A DNA stretch of 64,000 bases from assembly GCA_902784965.1 (NCBI GenBank), contig CACZWU010000008.1, positions 1 through 64,000 of the forward strand, given 5' to 3'. Position 1 is the first letter of the stretch. Each line of letters begins with the position of its first letter. The notes below the pieces were generated by a model, which searched no databases, had not been told where the DNA came from, and saw only the letters and a list, made by a program, of their open reading frames with translations. This DNA is from an uncultured Bacteroidia bacterium (GTDB lineage Bacteria > Bacteroidota > Bacteroidia > Bacteroidales > UBA932). Below are positions 58,368-64,000 of this stretch, in pieces. A program made the translations under genes and the position numbers.

Positions 58368-59375
58368 CTAAAAGTCGCCCAGCAGGGCATCGCCATCGGC
58401 CCAGTCCGACACGGAGACGAGCAGCTGAAAACCGGCATAGTCTTCCGGACGGTCTTCGGGGTGTTCCAGCCCGTAATTCGAAATGGTCAGGTCGATGTGG
58501 TAATGATGGTTGTTTTCCACCCGCGGAAGGGTCACGGGATAATAGGTGCTTCGCTCGCCCAGGGTGGCCTTCAGGACGAAACGGGTACAGCGGCTCCCCC
58601 ACTGGTTCTTGTCGTGGCTGTCGGGCGAGGCGTTGGGATAGGCATAGAAACTGTGCGGGCAGACCAGACTGTCGGCGGCACGCAGGGATTGTCCCAGTCC
58701 GGCATAGAGCAACTGCGCGGTATCGTCGGTTTCGGGCTGGGCATCCATCCGGTTGTACCAGCGCGCCCCGTCGGCCAGCAGGGAATCGGCCAGCGAAAGC
58801 CGGTTTTCGCCGGCCACATTGGTCAGATAGGCCGCTTCCACGGTAAAGGGCAATGCGGCCAGTTCGCCCGAGAAAGCCGTACGGACGACACAGGAGACCT
58901 TCGCCACCAGGCGCTGCATCTCGATGGTGATTTTTTCGTCCGATTCGATGATGTGCCGGTCGAGACAACCCACCATCACGAAGTTGCCGGGTGCGTTTTC
59001 CGTCAGCGTGGTGGCCGTACCGAGCAACGCCTCGCGCGTCACCGCTGCGGTAGGCAGGCCACCCTTGTTGGCCACTGCAACGAAGTCGTAGGTCTCGTCG
59101 GTCAGGAAGAAATCGAAGCGGCCGTCGGTCGAACTGTAGCAATTCACCAGGTAGCCGGTCTGGCTGAAGACATACAACTGGCAGCGGACCACCTGGCTCT
59201 CTTCCAGCGGAGAAAGGGCGGCGACCTTGGTATCGGCCGTCCTGCCGGCCAGTTCCAATTGCACGTGACGGCGCGGGATCTCCAGCTCGGAACAGGTGAC
59301 GCAGGGCTCCCTGTCACAGCCAGCCGAAAACAGCAGGAGTGCGCCCAAAAAGATCAGTATACGGTTCATATTCAT
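58368..59375 (-). CDS. Fimbrillin family protein, paralogue 1
   Basis: A 335-residue protein with a lipoprotein signal (SAGC, Cys20). The core has VVRCQLYVFSQTGYLVNCY and YDFVAVANKGGLPTAAVT, and the C-terminus YHIDLTISNYGLEHPEDRP is similar to paralogues 2 and 3, ending in WADGDALLGDF. It is the shortest of the three. It starts 7 nt after the OmpA-like gene. Confidence 0.82.
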   Translation of the reverse strand: MNMNRILIFLGALLLFSAGCDREPCVTCSELEIPRRHVQLELAGRTADTKVAALSPLEESQVVRCQLYVFSQTGYLVNCYSSTDGRFDFFLTDETYDFVAVANKGGLPTAAVTREALLGTATTLTENAPGNFVMVGCLDRHIIESDEKITIEMQRLVAKVSCVVRTAFSGELAALPFTVEAAYLTNVAGENRLSLADSLLADGARWYNRMDAQPETDDTAQLLYAGLGQSLRAADSLVCPHSFYAYPNASPDSHDKNQWGSRCTRFVLKATLGERSTYYPVTLPRVENNHHYHIDLTISNYGLEHPEDRPEDYAGFQLLVSVSDWADGDALLGDF

Positions 59376-59382
59376 GGTATTA

Positions 59383-61350
59383 TCAAGATTCCCGGTTCAG
59401 GTCATATTTCCGGATCAGCGCGCTGATTTCGGGATCCAGGTTGCCCCTGTGGACGAACGAGCCGTTCTGGCTGCAAGCGTGGAGATAGCACTCCACGGCG
59501 CTTCGTTCATCGCCCTGCCGGGCGTAGACCAGGGCCAGCATATAGTTCACTTCCGGGGTACGGTCGAGTTTCTCCAGGATGTCACGCGCACTCGCATTGT
59601 AGTCGAGGCAGCAGCAGGCGATGGCCGTATTGAAGTCGGCATAGGGACGCAGGAGCGAGAGCGCCCGCTGGTAATCGCGGTCGCGGATGGCCTGCACGCC
59701 CGCCATATAGGCCGTATCGAGCACGGTTGTATGCAAGGTGTCCTGTTCCATGTCCTTGCGATGGAGGCGGAAGTCGAACAACACCGTACGCAGACGGGGA
59801 TACAGTTCCTTCTTGAGGTAGGGATAATAATCGTCAGCCTGCATCTGCCGCTCACGCACGTCGGGGTCTTTTTCCTGGCGGCGCAGGCCATACAGTTGCT
59901 TCTGCGTGTCGGAGAGTACCGGATCGGCATCGACCAGCCGGTCGAGCATCTCCCAGTTTTCGGGGACGGCATGGCTGCTGAAGCGGATGCCCGGGCGGGT
60001 CGGAGCGGCCGCCCTTGTCCCGTCGATGTTGATGAAAATGCCGGCGGAACGATCGGCCGAATCCGCAAAATGTTTCATGAAGCGGTTGAAATAGTGTCCC
60101 ACGCTCTGGCTGCGGCGCTGGGACAGTGCGCCATTGGCCTGCCAGGTGCCCTCCGGCGAAGCATGCGCCGTCACCACGATACTGTCGAGGTCGAACTCCC
60201 GGTTCTCCAGCAGGGAGGCCAGCGTCGCGCGTATCTGCAGGATTTCCTGCAGGTTATCGCCCAATTCCTCCCGGACGGTATCGTCCCCGACCTCGAAAAG
60301 CAACCGGGCTTCGGTCTGCACGTCGACCCGGCGGGAGACAATCTGGTCGAGGTAACGTTCGCGTCCGTCGACGAACGCGCTGAGCGAACTGATGTAGAAG
60401 GTCAGCGGTTCGCTTTCCGGTACCCGGTACACGACCTTTTCCTGCTCGCAGACCTCCCCTGCCAGGAAAATATCGACCTTGCGCAGTTTCGGCCGCGTCT
60501 GGAGCGTCTGTACATAGTTGTAGACGAACTCCCCCGCTTCGTTGACGATCAGGGTGTCGAGGCGCAACCCCTCGGTGCGCAGCGGCACTTTCACATAGCG
60601 GCGGAACATCTTGTCCTTGTCGCGGATGCGACGCTCATTGCGGCGCACCAGCAGGCCAAAGGTATAGTACGCCACGGCCTCCTGTTCGGTGACCCCGTAG
60701 ATCGAGGCGAAGCGCTCGTCGGAGACCACCGTGCTGTCCCTCCGCAAGGCATAGAGTCTGGGCAGGTTGCGCTGCACCCAGATCTCCAGCTGGTGCATGT
60801 CGATGAAGCGGGTGGAATCGGTGACGATGCTGCGCAGGAATCGTTCATATTGCTGGTAACCACGCAGTTGCGCCTTCCGATAATCTTTTCCGGTGATGAG
60901 GATGTCGTCGAGGTCCATCATCTCGCCGAGCACTTCCATGCGGGGATGGAAACGCACCTGCCAGCGGCTGTCCTGCATCGCTTCCGGCACGATGACCTGG
61001 AACTCCAGGTCCACCCGGCCATGGCGTTCCGCTACGTTGCGGAAGCGCGCCGTCACGCGGGCGGCCTGGAGGGTTTCGTTGGCCACCATTTCGCCGCTGG
61101 CTTCGTCGCGCACGGCGTTCATGATGATGACTTCCCTGCCCATGAAGTCGTGGACCACCAGGCTGTCGGCCTCAAAGCGGGGCATTTCGAGTTCCTGGAA
61201 GGAGGTTCGCTGGCTCTCGGGCAGCACCAGGGCCGCCGAGAGTTGTTGTTCCTGCAGGCGTTCCGCCTTGCGGACCGTGCTGCAGGCCGCTGTCAGCAGA
61301 CAGCCCGACAGCAGGCAGAGAGAAAGCAGTTTCTTCGTTTCAGAATACAT
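59383..61350 (-). CDS. OmpA-like lipoprotein with TPR-like C-terminus (pilus locus)
   Basis: A 655-residue protein with a lipoprotein signal (TAAC, Cys23). The middle (about 380-440) contains DSIVVTAHASPEGTWQANG and LSQRRSQSVGHYF, the peptidoglycan-binding OmpA pattern. The last 110 residues form TPR-like helices (AYMAGVQAIRDRDYQRALSLL, NYMLALVYARQGDERSAVECY). Such proteins accompany DUF3575 genes in Bacteroidales pilus loci and probably link the assembly to the cell wall. Its start overlaps the DUF3575 gene by 11 nt. Confidence 0.72.
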   Translation of the reverse strand: MYSETKKLLSLCLLSGCLLTAACSTVRKAERLQEQQLSAALVLPESQRTSFQELEMPRFEADSLVVHDFMGREVIIMNAVRDEASGEMVANETLQAARVTARFRNVAERHGRVDLEFQVIVPEAMQDSRWQVRFHPRMEVLGEMMDLDDILITGKDYRKAQLRGYQQYERFLRSIVTDSTRFIDMHQLEIWVQRNLPRLYALRRDSTVVSDERFASIYGVTEQEAVAYYTFGLLVRRNERRIRDKDKMFRRYVKVPLRTEGLRLDTLIVNEAGEFVYNYVQTLQTRPKLRKVDIFLAGEVCEQEKVVYRVPESEPLTFYISSLSAFVDGRERYLDQIVSRRVDVQTEARLLFEVGDDTVREELGDNLQEILQIRATLASLLENREFDLDSIVVTAHASPEGTWQANGALSQRRSQSVGHYFNRFMKHFADSADRSAGIFINIDGTRAAAPTRPGIRFSSHAVPENWEMLDRLVDADPVLSDTQKQLYGLRRQEKDPDVRERQMQADDYYPYLKKELYPRLRTVLFDFRLHRKDMEQDTLHTTVLDTAYMAGVQAIRDRDYQRALSLLRPYADFNTAIACCCLDYNASARDILEKLDRTPEVNYMLALVYARQGDERSAVECYLHACSQNGSFVHRGNLDPEISALIRKYDLNRES

Positions 61351-61936
61351 AGGTCAGGGAGATTTGGATATCGTTGGAAGGAAGCAGGAACCAGCGGGTC
61401 GCATCGCGGACAGGGGTCCCGTCTTCGCGGCTGACCACCCGCCCGCAGCGCGGACAGCGGTACTGGGTGTACCAGGCCTTGCCGAACCAGCCGCCCAGGG
61501 CGAAGTCGAGGTTCCAGCGGGACGACAGCATGCGGCTGTATCCCACTCCCAGGGCCAGGCCCGCCGCCACGCCCTCTTCCGTGAGCTGGCGTTTGAAGAA
61601 GCCACCCCGGTTGTATTCCTCCAGCTGCGCCTTGGCCCCTATCCACCAGGATGAATACACGTTCCAGGGCCAGTAGCGCATCCCGAGCGAAACCGTGCGG
61701 GCGCGGTTCTGGAAGGCAGTCCCCTTTTCCGCAGAACCGAAGTTCCAGATGTTATAGCGTCCGGCGGCATGGATCGAAAGATGCCGGCTGAAAGAGAGGC
61801 CGGCCTGCAGGTTGACTGTTCCGAGATTCGCCCAGTCGAGCAGATTGGTCGACAGGGAGAATCGCTGGGCATGAAGATGCGATGGAATCGAGGAGGACAG
61901 GAGCAGGCAAAGCGCCAGGACAATGCGATGTTTCAT
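61340..61936 (-). CDS. DUF3575 outer-membrane protein (first gene of pilus operon)
   Basis: A 198-residue protein started at ATG 61934-61936, with a signal peptide (cleavage after LHA). The DUF3575 pattern is SLSTNLLDWANLGTVNLQAGLSFSRHLSIHA and ARTVSLGMRYWPWNVYSSWW. A loop with CPRCGRVVSREDG looks like a small metal site and is unusual for an outer-membrane barrel. It is the promoter-proximal gene of the ten-gene operon running to 48001. The -7 element at 61960 serves it. Confidence 0.8.
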   Translation of the reverse strand: MKHRIVLALCLLLSSSIPSHLHAQRFSLSTNLLDWANLGTVNLQAGLSFSRHLSIHAAGRYNIWNFGSAEKGTAFQNRARTVSLGMRYWPWNVYSSWWIGAKAQLEEYNRGGFFKRQLTEEGVAAGLALGVGYSRMLSSRWNLDFALGGWFGKAWYTQYRCPRCGRVVSREDGTPVRDATRWFLLPSNDIQISLTYVF

Positions 61937-61959
61937 AGGGCCGTGTGTTTTTTCGGTGG

Positions 61960-61967
61960 CAAAACTA
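61960..61967 (-). promoter_or_regulatory. -7 promoter element of the pilus operon
   Basis: TAGTTTTG on the minus strand, 23 nt before the first start codon. No inverted repeats suggesting an invertible promoter flank it. Confidence 0.5.
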
Positions 61968-62108
61968 GAGCGGCCCGTCACGAAAAAAAAACTCGGAGAA
62001 GCTATCTGGTCAAAGTTTTCAGCATCTCAAAAAAGCATGCGAAAATGCAGATTTGTCGGGCCCCGGAGGGCCTTCCAACAGCCGTTTTTCAAATAACTGA
62101 CAATTTGT

Positions 62109-62129
62109 CGGGCCGGGGCGGGTGGTATC
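62109..62129 (+). repeat. Half-copy of the dispersed hairpin element (F)
   Basis: Contains GGGGCGGGTGGTATC, matching the 5' half of the element, without a partner half. A 12-bp direct repeat ATTTGTCGGGCC lies at 62051-62062 and 62103-62114. Confidence 0.4.
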
Positions 62130-62180
62130 TTTTTTGATTTCAGGAGTGCCGAAAACGAAAAATCTTAAAAAACGATAATT

Positions 62181-64000
62181 ATGACGAAAGGAAAAATCGG
62201 TGTGACCACGGAAAATATCTTTCCGGTCATCAAAAAGTTCTTGTATTCCGACCACGACATCTTCCTGCGGGAGCTCGTGGCCAATGCGGTCGACGCGACC
62301 CAGAAGCTGAAAGCCCTCTCCGGGACCGGCGATTTCAAGGGTGAGCTGGGCTACTTGACCATCCGCATCGACGTGGACGATAAGGCCAAGACCATTACCA
62401 TTACCGACCGCGGCATCGGCATGACCGAAGAAGAGGTCGACAAATACATCAACCAGATCGCCTTCTCATCGGCCGGCGAGTTCCTCGAGAAGTACAAAGA
62501 CAAGGCAGGCAGCATCATCGGCCATTTCGGCCTGGGCTTCTACTCCGCCTTCATGGTGTCGCAGAAAGTCCGCATCGAGACCCTCTCCTGGCAGGAAGGC
62601 GCCCAAGCCGTCAAATGGGAGTGCAAGGGAGAGCCCGACTTCACCATGACGGCCAGCAAGAAGACCGACCGCGGTACGACCGTCACCCTGTTCCTCGACG
62701 CCGACAGTGAAGAATTCGCCAGCGAGGCGAAGGTGGGCGCTCTGCTGAACAAGTACTGCAAGTTCATGCCCGTGCCCATCTGCCTGGGCAAGCAGAAAGA
62801 GTGGAAGGACGGCAAATACGTCGATACCGACAAGGACAACATCATCAACGACACCGAGCCCCTGTGGACCCGCAAGCCCAGCGAACTCAAGGACGAAGAC
62901 TACCTGACCTTCTACAACAAGCTTTATCCGATGCAGGAAGATCCCCTCTTCCACATCCACCTCAACGTCGACTACCCGTTCAACCTGACCGGCATCCTGT
63001 ACTTCCCGAAAATCAAGGACCGTCTAGAAGTCACGCGCAACAAAATCCAGCTCTACTGCAACCAGATGTTTGTCACCGACTCCGTCGAGAACATCGTGCC
63101 GGAGTTCCTGACCCTGCTCCACGGTGTCATCGACTCGCCCGACATCCCGCTCAACGTGTCGCGCAGCTACCTGCAGGAAGACGCCAATGTCAAGAAGATC
63201 TCCACCTATATTACCAAGAAGGTGGCCGACCGGCTCGAGGAGATCTCCAAGAACAAGAAAGAGGAATTCGAGCAGAAATGGGACAACCTGAAGCTCTTCA
63301 TCGAATATGGCATGCTCACCGACGAGAAATTCTGCGAGCGCGCGCTGAAGTTCGCCCTGCTCAAGAACACGGAGGGCGCTTACTTCAACTATGAAGCCTA
63401 CGGCGAGAAGATCAAGGAAGCCCAGACCAACAAGGACAAGAAGACGGTGTATCTCTACTGCACCGACCCGGTGGCCCAGTATCCGCAGGTGGAGGCCGCC
63501 AAAGCAAAGGGATACGACGTGCTGGTGTTCGACTGCCCGCTCGACGCGCATTTCGTGAACCTGTTGGAAACCAAGCTGAAAGATGCGACTTTCAAGCGTG
63601 TCGACGCCGATGCCATCGACCGGCTCGTCGAGAAGGAGGAACATGCGAAATTCGAGATCTCGGAGGACGACGCCAAATACGTGATCAGCGTATTCGAGGA
63701 ATTGCTGCCCAAGGAGAACAAATACGATGTGAAGGTGGAGAACCTGGGTGCGGAAGCGGCTCCGATCCTGATTACGCAGAGCGAATTCATGCGCCGGTAC
63801 CGCGACATGGCGGCTCTGGGCGGCGGCATGAACTTCTACGGCGAGCTGCCAGACAGCTACAACATTACGGTCAACGCGGAAAACCCCGTCATCCAAAAGG
63901 TGATGGGTGAAGCCGGCGTCAAGGCCCTGACGGCCGACAACACGCTGCTGAAACAGGCCACCGACCTGGCTCTGCTGTCGAACGGCATGCTGAAAGGAAA
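62181..64000 (+). CDS. htpG: Molecular chaperone HtpG (Hsp90), cut by window edge
   Basis: The first 606 residues of an Hsp90 protein; no stop is reached. The N-terminal ATP site has FLRELVANAVDATQK, ITDRGIGMTEEEV and GHFGLGFYSAFMV. The middle domain has LNVSRSYLQED with the conserved Arg that contacts ATP. HtpG is an ATP-driven chaperone in the cytoplasm. It starts at ATG 62181 (MTKGKIGVTTENIFP). No TAnnTTTG element is found in the 240 nt upstream, which instead hold a half hairpin element and a direct repeat; another sigma factor is possible. Confidence 0.95.
   Translation, partial: MTKGKIGVTTENIFPVIKKFLYSDHDIFLRELVANAVDATQKLKALSGTGDFKGELGYLTIRIDVDDKAKTITITDRGIGMTEEEVDKYINQIAFSSAGEFLEKYKDKAGSIIGHFGLGFYSAFMVSQKVRIETLSWQEGAQAVKWECKGEPDFTMTASKKTDRGTTVTLFLDADSEEFASEAKVGALLNKYCKFMPVPICLGKQKEWKDGKYVDTDKDNIINDTEPLWTRKPSELKDEDYLTFYNKLYPMQEDPLFHIHLNVDYPFNLTGILYFPKIKDRLEVTRNKIQLYCNQMFVTDSVENIVPEFLTLLHGVIDSPDIPLNVSRSYLQEDANVKKISTYITKKVADRLEEISKNKKEEFEQKWDNLKLFIEYGMLTDEKFCERALKFALLKNTEGAYFNYEAYGEKIKEAQTNKDKKTVYLYCTDPVAQYPQVEAAKAKGYDVLVFDCPLDAHFVNLLETKLKDATFKRVDADAIDRLVEKEEHAKFEISEDDAKYVISVFEELLPKENKYDVKVENLGAEAAPILITQSEFMRRYRDMAALGGGMNFYGELPDSYNITVNAENPVIQKVMGEAGVKALTADNTLLKQATDLALLSNGMLKG

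Overview
The window looks like chromosomal DNA of a GC-rich member of the Bacteroidales. Three things suggest this. At least 18 start regions carry the Bacteroidetes -7 promoter element TAnnTTTG (TATATTTG, TATCTTTG and close variants), usually without a Shine-Dalgarno site. Short-signal lipoproteins are very common. A long operon encodes FimB/Mfa2, fimbrillin, DUF3575 and DUF5119 proteins, which is typical of type V pili of this order. The genus cannot be read from the sequence; a gut or host-associated habitat is inferred from the alpha-L-fucosidase, the histidine degradation genes and the pili.

Layout. 1-2500 is an AT-richer accessory stretch: the 5' end of a type I restriction HsdR gene, a GIY-YIG protein paired with a deoxyribosyltransferase-like protein, then a non-coding segment with a highly structured 143-nt inverted-repeat unit and a strong terminator. 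2500-6800 holds a YjdI/YjdJ-like pair, a flavodoxin, an unknown lipoprotein and a peroxide-type operon (two glutathione-peroxidase-like genes, an OhrR-like regulator and a ZIP transporter) with two dyad operators around its promoter. 6800-14600 has an aminotransferase, PBP4, an unusual lipoprotein glutamate-racemase homologue, an RNase D-like exonuclease, an RlmI-like methyltransferase, an RluA-type pseudouridine synthase carrying an in-frame palindromic insertion, and tRNA-Cys. 14600-26500 has a TIM-barrel-like lipoprotein, MutT, membrane proteins, a glycosyltransferase, dihydrolipoyl dehydrogenase, SecA, MeaB and a DUF1573 protein. 26500-36500 has an M16 protease, ferredoxin, a Na/Pi symporter, alpha-L-fucosidase, ketopantoate reductase, an M28 peptidase and DeoD. 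36500-43500 is a complete hut pathway (ftcD, hutU, hutH, hutI). 43500-48000 has a D-cysteine desulfhydrase-like enzyme, an unknown membrane protein, an AlaX-like editing protein, a YkvA protein and an acetyl-xylan-esterase-like lipoprotein. 48000-61940 is one ten-gene type V pilus operon on the minus strand. htpG runs off the right edge.

The most unusual signal is a dispersed, imperfectly palindromic element of about 80-95 bp, found at 13219, 20850, 31584, 40250 (a variant), 40343 and 43422, with half-copies at 31499-31580 and 62109-62129. All full copies share the blocks GGGTGGTAT, GAGCATTTTTTC and ATACCAGAG. The inner stem differs between copies but stays base-paired within each copy, so the pairing itself appears to be conserved. 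One copy lies in frame inside the pseudouridine synthase gene next to a second, nested palindrome. No transposase or reverse transcriptase in the window explains it.
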